Shown: positions 22,830 to 32,702 of the stretch, piece by piece
Position numbering within the stretch: position 1 is the stretch's first letter
Layout: each line of letters opens with the position of its first letter
From: Allodiplogaster sudhausi
Taxonomy: Eukaryota; Nematoda; Chromadorea; Rhabditida; Diplogasteridae
NCBI GenBank assembly: GCA_945643635.1
Contig: CALZFC010000349.1
Location: 2,968,501 to 3,032,500 of the forward strand
DNA length: 64,000 bases
Reading direction: 5' to 3'
Position numbers and translations under genes: made by a program
The notes under the pieces: generated by a model
What the model was told of the DNA's origin: nothing
Databases searched by the model: none
Seen by the model: only the letters and a program-made list of their open reading frames with translations

Positions 22830-25800
22830 GAAAGCGGCACGGCTGTAACGGTCACAGGGCGGTTGCTCAGGCTTACTCTTCCTTGCAGCATAACTAGTCG
22901 AAGTTCAGTGCTATAAGAAAAATGTGTTGTTATATGTTGTCACCTTTTCAAAGTTGAATAATACATAAATATCAAAAGTAAAGAAACTCCGTTAAAAAGG
23001 ACCAACCGAAACTGCTTGAGGCACAACATTGACAAAATCGGATTGAGCGATGGAATTAGACAAGGAAGAATGGTTAAGAGAGTTAGAAGCCATTCGGGGG
23101 CGCGCACGCCTCAAGTGGACTTTCTTACAATTAGGGAAAACTTTAAGATGTTTTTAAGGTTTATAGCAAGAATACTGTTAATTTTATTTTAAATCATGAT
23201 GATTTTTTAATGCTAAACAAGCTCTGTTTTGCCTTTTTATGATTGACTAAAGAAGTGAGCTTACTCTTAACTCACAAATAGTAGTGTGACAAATTCAATT
23301 ACAGTAACCCTTTGATTGCATGATTATATGAATGCCAATTGGTCCGTAGGTGCACATCAGCACGACGGATTGCGCGAGCACGGCAAATGAGATTTGACGC
23401 TGATTGATGCTCGCCGAAAGATTCGCTGCAAGAGACAGGCACGAATAAGGTGGGAATTTGAATTTGTATTATTTCCTGCATACTCTACTAGCACGTATAA
23501 ATAGACAAATTCCGTGAGACGTTACCGGCTTTCTTCAGCTGCTGATTAATGCTGAATAGAACGCGCGTATTCATGAGAACTGTGAGCACGGCGACGAAGA
23601 CCAAGTAGTAGTAATAAATCTATAAGAAAACATTATCGATAATATTAACAAGCTTCCACTTGGCCTAGAAGCTTTCTCCTTTAATATATATATTAATATG
23701 ATAAAAACCTATGATATGATTAAAATATATATAATATATATAATATATATTTTAATCATATCATAGGTTTTTATCTCGTTTCAACTGAATTTAACATTCT
23801 TGTTCAAACATAAGAACAAGAGCATGAATGTTAACAAACCTCAGTTGCAATTTTCCAAGTCGAAGTCATGACAAAGTCACACGAATCATTCTTTGCCAGC
23901 TTGCCAGATGTGAACATTTGAAGAGGAAACATAATCTAAAAGATATAAAAAATAAATATACCTCTATCTAAGATAAAGTAACTTTAAATAAAAATGAAAA
24001 AAAAAATTTATAAATAAGATAGACTCTACTAATATGACGGAGAACGGCGCAGAAAAGATGACAACTTGACGAAAGCTCATCTTATATGCATAGACTATCC
24101 GTGCATAGCGGAATATGGCAACCATCTAGAAAACGATTGAATCTTAAATTTATAGTTAAGAGAGGATGTCAGTAAGACTCGAGCAGGGCCCTATTATGAC
24201 CTGCTCTAGGATTTTTTTTTTCGAGTTTCTTAACCAAAATTGATTATAGTATACAACTAGACGTGGTGAACATAATAGGCTGTATTTCAAAAGTGAAAAA
24301 AATTTTCCGCGCGAGACCCAGTACCGTAAACTTATACATTCGATTGGTCATAAGACGCTTCAAACTTATTATTAGACAACCATCGAGCTATCATTGGATA
24401 GCTGATTGAACGGGCTTTAATTTTGATCTTGGAAGATATTTTCGAAAAATTTGAATTTGGCTCTAAAACACGGCCCTAAACAATTTCGAAGGCGGTTTTT
24501 ACCGAAATTAAGTATTTTATGTTCATTTCGCTACAACCTCTCCTGGATAGGCTTAAAGTACGTGAAATTTGCTACAACATATATCTCTTTCAAAAGAATT
24601 GAAGGTCTCGCTCTTAGGTTCCCAAACGCTTGAACATGATCCTGTGTAAACTGTAACACCGTGCAAGCGCATTCTTCGATCCATAACTGCGCTCAATGTC
24701 AATATTACAAAATCGTAAGTATATCATCTAAGAGCTCTCACGGAGATCTTCAAATGTCACATATATTATTTTATTGAAAAGTTTCAATTTATATGGGAAA
24801 TTTGGTTATGTACAATTAGAAAGCTTAAAAAAATACTTCAAAAACATTTTCGCCTGTCGAAACATACATCATAAGAAAGAGGATGAAATTTGGTACACGA
24901 TGAACCCCTTTCAATGGAATTCCATGCATACGATATTTTGTTATAAGTCATAAACCTTGTGCCAGTAGCGTCGCTGTCATTTCGCCCAAGAATTCACATT
25001 TTAGGTTATTCGAATTAGAATATTCCAATCCTTTTTTTTACAGTTTTTCCATAAGGCCTTGTTATTCTACTCTTATGGCTTATAACAAAAGAAAGTATGC
25101 ATGGAATTCCATTGAATGGGGTTCATCTTGTAATAAATTTCATCCTCTTTCTTATGATATATGTTTCGACAGGCGAAAATGTTTTTAAAGTAGTTTTTTA
25201 AGCCGTCTTATTGTACATAACGAAATTTCCCATATAAATTGAAACTTTTCAATAAAATAATGTATGTAACATTTGAAGATCTCCGTGAGAACTCTTAGAT
25301 GATATAATTACGATTTTGTAATATTGGCATTGAGCGCAGTTATGGATCGAAGAATGCGCATGCACGGTGTTACAGTTTACACAGGATCATGTTCAAGCGT
25401 TTGGGAACCTAAGAGCGAGACCTTCAATTCTACTGAAAGAGATATATGTTGTAGCAAATTTCACGTACTTTAAGCCTATCCAGGAGAGGTTGTAGCGAAA
25501 TGAACATAAAATACTTAATTTCGGTAAAAACCGCCTTCGAAATTGTTTAGGGCCGTGTTTTAGAGCCAAATTCAAATTTTTAGAAAATATCTTCCGAGAT
25601 CAAAATTAAAGCCCGTTCAATTAGCTATCCAATGATAGCTCGATGGTTGTCTAATAATAAGTTTGAAGCGACTTATGACCAAACTAATTTATAAGTTTAC
25701 GGTACTGGGTCTCGCGCGGAAAAATTTTTTCACCTTTGAAATACAGCCTATTGTGTTCACCACGTCGAGTTGTATACTATAATCAATTTTGGTTAAGAAA

Positions 25801-26518
25801 TTCGAAAAAAAAAATCCTTGGGCAGGCCTTGATCGAACGATACTGACAGGCTCTCTTAAATTGATGAGCATTAACTCATAACTGAAAATAGTTTTTATAA
25901 ATTTTCTAACCAAGCTGAGAATGATTGTGAAGCTCATCAACAATCCGGAGACTCTTTGCATGGTGCACCAGAAGAGATTCGTTTTGTAGGAGCTGAAAGG
26001 GCATTTTTATGTAAAACAAAAATGCATACTTAAAATTAGCATACCTCTCCTCTCCGATCACAAGCAGTGCAAGCAGAATGTAGTTCCTGACGATGAATGG
26101 AAGAGAGAAGAGAAAGACGCCATATGTCAGGAGAACCACAGTATTCTAATATCGAATATTTTGACCAATCTTCTTTTCTCTTCTTCTTTTAATATGTATT
26201 TTTATGTGTTTCCACCAGCATATTTACTGAATATTCTAGAAGATCCCGTTTGAGTTCCCCACCACTAGCTAATTATTTTTTTATTATCTTAAAGTTGCTT
26301 CTCATGATATACGGAAACGATGGTAAGTGGAGATGGGGAGGGGGTTTAACCTTATAGTTTTTAAGAATGACAGGCCGTTTACGGATGACATGAGTGAGAA
26401 AGAGGACGGGCACGAAAGCTAGGGAGCAGGCGAGCGAGTTACGCAGCGCTGCCGGGTAATACGAGTCGAGCAGATGAGCGTCATGGGACCAGACGGAGAG
26501 CAACGAGTCGGCGGACAT
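22830..26518 (-). CDS. Seven-TM chemoreceptor-like gene, copy 2 (intact)
   Basis: Exons on the minus strand: 26518-26351, 26145-26045, 25992-25911, 24125-24030, 23935-23840, 23619-23526, 23425-23309 and 23109-23003, totalling 861 nt, in phase throughout, plus a short tail exon near 22885. Product about 290 aa. Exon 1 carries TM1 (RNSLACSLAFVPVLFLTHVI) with an Asp/Tyr-rich N-terminus. Exons 2-4 carry TM2-TM4, exon 5 an extracellular loop with one Cys (KNDSCDFVM), exon 6 TM5, exon 7 TM6, and exon 8 TM7 ending LIPSLNPILSMLCLKQFR, a conserved NP-containing end. All splice sites are GT/AG. Intron 3 contains foldback element 2, and intron 5 an AT-rich hairpin. Likely a ligand receptor in the plasma membrane of sensory neurons, by family analogy only; the family name is not assignable by eye. 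Confidence 0.75.
23698..23775. repeat. Near-perfect AT-rich palindrome in receptor 2 intron 5
   Basis: GATAAAAACCTATGATATGA at 23698 is mirrored exactly at the right end, and the centre is a TATATA repeat. It would form a roughly 35-bp hairpin. Probably a tiny foldback MITE. Confidence 0.65.
24156..25859. mobile_element. Foldback element 2, TTAA-flanked, in receptor 2 intron 3
   Basis: The two arms are inverted copies of about 0.85 kb meeting near 25,020; both arms even carry the same 60-codon open frame in opposite orientation. The ends read TTAAGAGAGGATGTCAGTA (24156) and TACTGACAGGCTCTCTTAA (25859), which are related to those of foldback element 1. No transposase. The insertion lies wholly in an intron, so receptor copy 2 stays open. 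Confidence 0.8.
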
Positions 26519-26599
26519 CAAAGGAGTTGGCAAAGTGCCAAAGTTTCTAGTAATTATATTAAAATAAACGTAGATCAATGTTGGCATGGTTGTTACGGT

Positions 26600-27600
26600 G
26601 AAAACGTTGCAAGGGCCCGCCAGCGACGATTCTAACTATATATTTAGAAAAACTCTCTTTTGAATTCGCGCAATTTAGTCTGAATACGATAAGAGGGCAG
26701 ATGATGATAACTATAACGAAATTCAGTGAATTGCAAACGTATTACGGTAGAGATGCGACTCCTTTAAGGATTGAAATGGTTCACGGTCAGAAAAAAAGAA
26801 TTAAGTACCTAGATCTGTCAAGTGATAAGGCGGAGTCTAGACACTATTATCGCGGCGGCGAAAACTGTTTTAATTGATCTGCAGTTGACTGGACTCGTCA
26901 GCAACTTCAGATTGTGTACTCTCCTCGATCTCATTTACCTACCGCATACTGACCGAGAAAATATTTTTGTTCGCATATTTTATAAATTGCTGCAAACGTT
27001 CAAAGTAAACTCATTTTCTCATACATATGTATATTTATCAGAGCCAGCCAACTTCGTAAACGAATATGGAAAAAAGTTTATCATCATCAAAATCATTTAA
27101 AAAAATGTTGATATTTTATCAATGTCTAATGTGAGCTAATCAATATATTTACATAGTATTTTACTAATATGTACTACGATGGGAGACGGCAACGACGTTC
27201 GCCACCGTTTTGCCGCCGCTCCCTCTCGAAAATAGCAGCCAAAGTTCGGTTCTAAAATGTAATCACAGTCAATCTTTGCAATCACATTGTTTAATGGAAG
27301 AATCCGACGAAAATAAAAAAAAATAACTTCCACCATAACTTTTTGCTCAAACATGTTGTCAAGTTTTATGACAAATTTCTAACAGCCAAATGTTTGCAAT
27401 TATGTTTTCTATGCTGTTGAAAACGTCATTGTCATGCACCCGGTTTGTCCTCAAAATCAGGTGTGTCATGGGTTTTGAAAAAGGGGCAGTCTCTGCGCAT
27501 CCTGCCCAATTAGCAATCCATTGTTGCCAAAAAGCCGAGAATAGTTCCCACCTATAAGATTATCTTGTGTTTCCCAGCTGAAAATACTTTTAGAAAACAT
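26600..27600. other. Intergenic; no supported gene
   Basis: Upstream of receptor 2 and downstream of receptor 3. Only short frames of unlikely composition. Confidence 0.35.
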
Positions 27601-28300
27601 TATATGACAAAACCAACCTAAACCGTTTAAGACAAATCATTGCTAATATTGGATTGATCGGGATGAGACATGGAAGAAAGTGCAAGAAAGTCTCCAGCCA
27701 CTCCGGAGTGCGCACGTCTAAGGAGTTTTCTGTGTATTATGTAGTAGTTCATTAATTAAAGAAAAAAAAAAAAGGTTTTTCATATTTTATGTGCAATTTA
27801 TGTTATTTGGTAAAAAAAAATTCAAAATCAATTATTCAAACTAAGAATACCCCATTTCCGCATGAGGATAATTGTGCCAATTGAGCAGTAAGTGACAAGT
27901 AGCACGAGTGACTGTGCGAGAACAGCATACGCAATCTGGCGCTGATTGATGCTCACGGAAGTATTCGCTGTGAGAGAAATATGTTGGGAATTTGAAAGTA
28001 GAATTATTTACGGTAGTCAAAAAAGATGAATAAAAGAATCCATAGCCTTACATGCTTTCTTCAGCTGCTGATTTACCGTGTAGATCACACGCGTATTCAT
28101 GAGTACGGTGAGCACGGCGATGACAGCCAAATATGTGTAGTAAATCTAGCAACAACAAAAAAAGTGCGTTCTACCGATACTTTCACCATTTTACTGTGAA
28201 CCATTTACTCTTGTTCGTTAAGAATAAAGTAACAACGAAGTTACAACTCCTCAAAAGTTATTATTTCCAATAAAAAAAAGAAAGAACCTCAGCCGCGATG

Positions 28301-28691
28301 ATGATGAGTGTGCTCATGTTCTTAACCAACCGCAATTTTTCTAAGTCCAGAACCCCCGTTGAAATTTTAGACCGTTATTTTTCTAAGTCCAGAAGTCCCC
28401 GTTGAAATTTTCATCCGATATTTTTCTAAGTCCAGAACTCCCGTTGAAATTTTCACCCGTTATTTTTCTAAGTCCAGAAGTCCCCGTTGAAATTTTCATC
28501 CGATATTTTTCTAAGTCCAGAACGTCCCGTTGAAATTTTCCCCGTTATTTTTCTAAGTCCAGGATTCATTCCACCGTGTTCTTGGTCAATCGAAATATCA
28601 CAAGTACAGGATACCGACAGGATCCGAACCTGGGTCGCTTGCGTCGTAAGTCCCTGCGTTACCAATCGGCCAATCGTCCATCATACCAAGT
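28301..28691 (+). repeat. Left terminal inverted repeat
   Basis: 391 bp. The outer 26 bp are followed by six copies of a roughly 45-bp subterminal repeat, each containing TTTTTCTAAGTCCAG and GTTGAAATTTT. A 100-bp inner part carries a tRNA-like unit in minus orientation. It is 43 bp longer than the right repeat because of one extra 45-bp unit. Confidence 0.9.
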
Positions 28692-28693
28692 CC

Positions 28694-29134
28694 AAAGCAC
28701 TAAACGATTCACCAATTTCTTCTATTGGTGGCATTGCACCCTCGTCCGTAAATGCAACAAATGCAGAATTTGTTTGGCAAACCCTTTATGCAAAGGAAAA
28801 ACAACTCATGGCCAAGCATCGCTATGCACCAGGCGATACTGTGCGTCTTTCTCGTCTTCGCGGTGCTTTTACAAAAGGATATAAGAATACTTTTACACTG
28901 GAAATATTCCGCATAAAAAAGTGTCTGTTCAAGGACCCACCCGCGTACATCATTGAAGATTTGAACGGTGAGGAAATTGATAGTATTGTCTACGAGCGTG
29001 AACTCGTATCACACATTACTTCCCCCGACGACGAGTATAAAATTGAACGTGTACGTGTATTGGCTATCTTCTTCCTTCCCCGACCATTCCAAGCCGACGT
29101 TATAACACACATCCATCCATCTAAAAATGAATAA
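28694..29134 (+). pseudogene. Integrase (retroviral-type), C-terminal remnant
   Basis: The frame enters from the left terminal repeat. Recognisable integrase sequence starts exactly at its inner edge with the end of the catalytic core (SPISSIGGIAPSSV...FVWQTLY). It is followed by the C-terminal DNA-binding-type domain: RYAPGDTVRLSR, GAFTKGYKNTFTLEIF, PAYIIEDLNGEEID and YERELV, as in Maverick integrases and related transposon-derived proteins. The zinc-binding N-terminus and the DDE active site are missing, so it cannot integrate by itself. There is no start codon of its own outside the repeat. The abrupt start at the repeat border suggests an internal deletion that fused the terminal repeat to the 3' end of the gene. 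Confidence 0.75.
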
Positions 29135-29936
29135 CAATGATGACTTTTATGTTTACTTGATTAGCAATACACATGAAGGTGATAAAATTGGTGATTTTCG
29201 TATTCGTCTTCCTGCACCTTTGCATTTTAAATCAGACTATGAGGTTGCAATGACCGAAATTATTTACCCCAATACATATGACAGAATTACAACAAAACAA
29301 GAAAAGGACGACTTTAACGAGAACAATATTATTCTACAGTATTTTGATAAGACAAACAAGGGGGAAAGTATTCGAACAGTCGTAACCATACCCCCGAATT
29401 CATACGAAAAGGTTGACGATTTAATTTCTTTAATTAATGTGGAAGTTGCCACCTCGTACAACCTTACAACCAAGAAAGATATTACCAACGACTTTATCAC
29501 ATACAATAGCATTACACGAAAGTGTACCATCACACAACCTGAAGATGTTTACGCAGTTAGCATGTCGAAGAAAATTGCCTATTTACTTGGTCTGGCCACA
29601 AGACTTGTTGGCTATTCAGATGGACAGTATGTCGGAAAACATTCCGTACATGTTGCAAAAGATATATTTTACATTTACACGAATATAATCGAAAACCAAA
29701 TTGTTTCCAATGTTCTTAGTCCTCTACTTAAAGTGCTTACGGTTGAAGGAAGTCCTGGTGACAATGTTTATTCTGCCTTTTTCCGCCCACAATACCTTCC
29801 AATAAAGTCTCGATACGTTGACTCGATTAATATTAGTATAAAAAACGATCAGGACGAGGTTGTTAACTCTCATTCTGGCACCGTTTGTATTCAACTTCAC
29901 TTTCGTTCACGTCGCCACGCCTTCCGATTGCAATAA
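29127..29936 (+). CDS. Penton-like minor capsid protein
   Basis: 269 codons, no stops. The N-terminus (DDFYVYLISNTHEGDKIGDF, then RLPAPLHFKSDYEVAMTEI and YPNTYDR) matches the style of the second structural protein found next to the major capsid gene in Mavericks and adintoviruses. There it is thought to be the single-jelly-roll penton at virion vertices. The C-terminus is basic (FRSRRHAFRLQ). It starts 8 nt before the end of the integrase remnant frame and is followed after 8 nt by the core-protein gene. The structure prediction is inference from family resemblance. Confidence 0.65.
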   Translation: MNNNDDFYVYLISNTHEGDKIGDFRIRLPAPLHFKSDYEVAMTEIIYPNTYDRITTKQEKDDFNENNIILQYFDKTNKGESIRTVVTIPPNSYEKVDDLISLINVEVATSYNLTTKKDITNDFITYNSITRKCTITQPEDVYAVSMSKKIAYLLGLATRLVGYSDGQYVGKHSVHVAKDIFYIYTNIIENQIVSNVLSPLLKVLTVEGSPGDNVYSAFFRPQYLPIKSRYVDSINISIKNDQDEVVNSHSGTVCIQLHFRSRRHAFRLQ

Positions 29937-29944
29937 TAATAAAA

Positions 29945-30442
29945 ATGCATGTCACTTATGACCCCGATAATTCCATTGACTGGCATGCTGTCTTCTTGGA
30001 ACAAGCACGACAAAGTGGCAGTGGTTTCCGTAGTATCCCTTATCAGCGTGGTGGTAGTGGAGTTGGTGGTGTCCTCTCGAAACTCTTTAACTTCATTTTG
30101 CCGCTTACTCGTAGCGCCGGACGATCAATCCTCACTGAAGCACTTAACGCTAGTGCCAACGTCGTCGACGACATTTCTTCCGGAAAACCATTAGAAGAAA
30201 GTTTTCGTGTACATGGACCTCAAGCATATCGTTCCCTTGTTAATCGAGCTACTTCTGCATTGCAAGGTGGTACTGGTTCTCGTGTCCGCCGACAAATTTC
30301 AAAGAAAAGAAAGACACAAAAGAAAAAGGCAAAGAAACGTAAACCTAAAAGAAAGACATCTAGAAAGGGACGTCATTCAGTCGTTCGAAAACTTCGGTCG
30401 CGACCTGTTGTTCCCAAATTTCCCAGTGATATATTTACGTAA
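29945..30442 (+). CDS. Basic virion core protein (adenovirus pX/pVI-like)
   Basis: 165 codons from ATG at 29945. The layout is a short acidic N-terminus, a glycine-rich hydrophobic segment (YQRGGSGVGGVLSKLF...LPLTRSAGR), a helical stretch with VVDDISSGKPLEES, and a strongly basic tail (SKKRKTQKKKAKKRKPKRK). This is the usual shape of the small core/membrane-active protein in Mavericks and adintoviruses, thought to condense DNA and to help membrane disruption. The stop overlaps the next start (TAATG at 30440-30444), as in a compact viral gene block. Confidence 0.65.
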   Translation: MHVTYDPDNSIDWHAVFLEQARQSGSGFRSIPYQRGGSGVGGVLSKLFNFILPLTRSAGRSILTEALNASANVVDDISSGKPLEESFRVHGPQAYRSLVNRATSALQGGTGSRVRRQISKKRKTQKKKAKKRKPKRKTSRKGRHSVVRKLRSRPVVPKFPSDIFT

Positions 30443-31737
30443 TGGTTGGTAAACTAATAGATCCCAAAACGCCACCATCAACACGTAGTGAACTTTCCCT
30501 TTTTGACAATCCTTCAACACAAGTTGCCTTTGATTCTGCCCGATGGCTTTCAATTCCAACAAGCACACCTATTAACAACACTGGACCTTTTACTTTTAAC
30601 ATTGTTGACTCGAGACATTTCTTGCAGGTCAGCAAGTGTTACATTGCGTTTAAACTAAAGCTTGTTCATAATGATGCCACAAAAGTGTCCAAGTATGCAT
30701 TAATAAACTATATTGGTGGAACCTTTTTTGATCAAGTCAACTTGCAAATCAATAACCAACAAATATTCGAATGTAGTCAGTATGCATACAAGGCGTACCT
30801 CGAGACGCTTTTGACACATAGCACAGATCGAAAGTTTGGAATACTTCAAGCGGCTGGTTACTTTGAAGACAATGATGTTGGTCTTGACAGTGCAGATAAT
30901 AAGGGATATAAGAGTAGATTAGACGCAATTTCTTCAACGGGAGAGTTGGACATTGTTTCTCCTGTTCATATTGACCACTTCACAACTGACCGACTGCTAT
31001 TACCACATTTAAATGTTCAGTTTACCTTCCATCGCAATAGCGATGCTTTTGTTCTTGAATGTCATGATGCAGCGCCTAATGGTGCAAAAATTGAGGTCGT
31101 CTCTATGAAACTTCTTATTCGTGCTGTTGATGTGATCAGTTCTGTTAATCTTGCCCTTGAACAAACCCTCCTATCCTATCCTGCACGATATCCTTATCGA
31201 CGTACCAGAGTACGCGTTGTCTCGGTACCGGGTGGTCGCTTTGATTTTCCCTTCTCTACAATCTTTACAGATTTAATTCCTCGCCGAATTATTATTGGCT
31301 GTATAGACCAACATGCCTATGAGGGTAGTGTTTCACATTCCCCCTTTAATTTCCAAAGCTTTAACATTTCGGAAGTATGTATAGATGCTGGTGGTGTAAC
31401 TTTTCCTGCACAACCACAAAAGATAAATTTCAAAACTAATTCTTTTGCTGAAGCATTTGTCATGTTTTACGAGAACATTAGTGCTGTTGGTGAAAATCGT
31501 GACTTGGCAATAGGATACAAAATGTACAAGAAAGGCTTTTCTTTATTTGCATTTAATCTTTCATCAACGGACACTAACGCAGACTTTGAACTAGTGCGTA
31601 GTGGTACAACACAATTATCGATGCGTTTTTCCGATAAAACACCCGACAATGGTCTTCAACTCGTGATTTATGCAGAATATGATGGTCTTTACCAAATTGA
31701 TCATTTTCGTAATGTTTTTAATGATCAACAGGCATAA
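30442..31737 (+). CDS. Major capsid protein (double jelly-roll, hexon-like)
   Basis: 431 codons without stops, within the usual size for Maverick/adintovirus major capsid proteins. The N-terminal part (LSLFDNPSTQVAFDSARWLS, INNTGPFTFNIVDS) and later segments (YIGGTFFDQVNLQINNQQIF, CSQYAYKAYLETLL, LLLPHLNVQFTFHRNSDAFV) match the conserved pattern of these capsids: the YxAYLETLL stretch and alternating hydrophobic strands in two similar halves. The stop TAA overlaps the ATG of the next gene (TAATG, 31735-31739). The open frame indicates recent selection or recent insertion. Confidence 0.75.
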   Translation: MVGKLIDPKTPPSTRSELSLFDNPSTQVAFDSARWLSIPTSTPINNTGPFTFNIVDSRHFLQVSKCYIAFKLKLVHNDATKVSKYALINYIGGTFFDQVNLQINNQQIFECSQYAYKAYLETLLTHSTDRKFGILQAAGYFEDNDVGLDSADNKGYKSRLDAISSTGELDIVSPVHIDHFTTDRLLLPHLNVQFTFHRNSDAFVLECHDAAPNGAKIEVVSMKLLIRAVDVISSVNLALEQTLLSYPARYPYRRTRVRVVSVPGGRFDFPFSTIFTDLIPRRIIIGCIDQHAYEGSVSHSPFNFQSFNISEVCIDAGGVTFPAQPQKINFKTNSFAEAFVMFYENISAVGENRDLAIGYKMYKKGFSLFAFNLSSTDTNADFELVRSGTTQLSMRFSDKTPDNGLQLVIYAEYDGLYQIDHFRNVFNDQQA

Positions 31738-32229
31738 TGGTTCTTCCGAGTCGCGTTCCACTCTCCGTCTTCATCTACTTTACTTGTGGAATTCGAATCG
31801 AGGAGGATACCGTTTTGTCCGCCGCGGAAATTGACACCATTGATAGCACACTACGAAGACACCGCATATTTACCTCTCATCTTGGCCTCAACAATTTCCT
31901 TTTGGAGCGTGCTCGCATCGTCCCCGGCACCAACGCTTCTACTCGAATCACTGTCAGATTGACAGTGGAAGGTCGTCACAGTACATTGGGTGTGAGACCT
32001 GTCAAGGTTTGGCTAAAGGTTAGAATATTTATTTATCATTTATCTGATAATTATAAATATTGTTCAGGATTATTTTTCGTGCCAACATGGTGTCCAAGTG
32101 CGCGCGATGAAGCTGCCTCTGGTATCGGCATCCAACGGAAATCTTTTTCCAATTGAGCTGCTTGCAGTTGAACTTATCATATTCTCGCGCAATGAATATT
32201 TTCCCATTAACAAATGTAGAAATAAGTAA
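31737..32229 (+). CDS. PAZ-domain protein (Argonaute-fragment-like), spliced
   Basis: Exon 1 31737-32018 (94 codons, phase 0), a 49-bp intron (GTTAGA to TTCAG, 32019-32067), exon 2 32068-32229; 147 aa. The product matches the order of motifs in Argonaute PAZ domains: a helical start (LSAAEIDTIDSTLRRHRI), a strand region with RITVRLTVEGRHSTLG, then VKVWLK joined to DYF (residues 95-97), HG (101-102), LPLV (110-113) and FPIELL (121-126). In Argonautes this corresponds to the V.DYF..KYG....LPLV.....PxELL end of PAZ, which holds the small-RNA 3' end. There is no MID or PIWI part. The nematode-length intron argues for capture from a host gene. Placement between capsid and protease genes is unusual. 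A divergent capsid accessory protein is the alternative. Confidence 0.6.
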
Positions 32230-32698
32230 TTTCTTGGAAACTTGTTATACAACACGTGTCTATTATCTTGGTAGTTTCCCTTGTGATACAAAACATGTCC
32301 TACCAGAACGTAGACCGTTGTGTATTGTTTGGAATACAGGAGATTCTAATAGTACAGGTGAACTCTGGGTTGCCGTATATGTAAACGCTACTAATTCTGC
32401 TGAATACTATGATTCAACAGCAAGTAAGCCCCCAGAACTGCTTGCCAAATGGCTTGAACAATTTTCACATGTTCAATATTTTCCTCATAGGGTTCAAAGT
32501 ACAACTAGTGTAGTTTGTGGTCACTACTGTCTATTCTTTCTTTATTTACGTTGTCGTGGAAATAAAATGGGCACTATTGCGAAATATTTTAGCACACGTC
32601 ATTATGTCATGAATGACGAAATAGTTATTCGCTCGTTTATGACTCACCTTAGGCAGTGTATAAAAGCCCCCCTTTCCAAAGTCATTGTTTCATTTTGA
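32192..32698 (+). CDS. Adenain-like cysteine protease with altered catalytic His
   Basis: 168 codons from ATG at 32192; the start lies inside exon 2 of the PAZ gene in another frame. In adenovirus-type proteases a His-Trp pair, an acidic residue, a Gln and a Cys form the active site. Here the Cys motif is clear (SVVCGHYCLFFLYL), the Gln is present (RVQSTTS) and an acidic residue follows (YYDST). The segment that should hold HW reads GELWVAVYV, with Leu before the Trp. The protein is otherwise full length. If the reading is right the enzyme would be inactive or strongly impaired, or acts only as a cofactor. Its normal role is to cut capsid precursors. Confidence 0.7.
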   Translation: MNIFPLTNVEISNFLETCYTTRVYYLGSFPCDTKHVLPERRPLCIVWNTGDSNSTGELWVAVYVNATNSAEYYDSTASKPPELLAKWLEQFSHVQYFPHRVQSTTSVVCGHYCLFFLYLRCRGNKMGTIAKYFSTRHYVMNDEIVIRSFMTHLRQCIKAPLSKVIVSF

Positions 32699-32702
32699 CA
32701 CG

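Noticed and set aside
24451..25575. Two nearly identical 60-codon frames in opposite directions
   Set aside because: They are the same sequence in the two arms of foldback element 2, not two genes.
28320..28570. CRISPR-like array of repeats
   Set aside because: The 45-bp units are directly adjoining with no unique spacers and occur in both terminal repeats of a eukaryotic mobile element.
28468..28665. A 65-codon frame identical to one at 34679-34876
   Set aside because: It is the terminal inverted repeat read in opposite orientation and overlaps the tRNA-like unit.
29264..29533. Minus-strand frame of 89 codons
   Set aside because: It is a shadow inside the penton-like gene.
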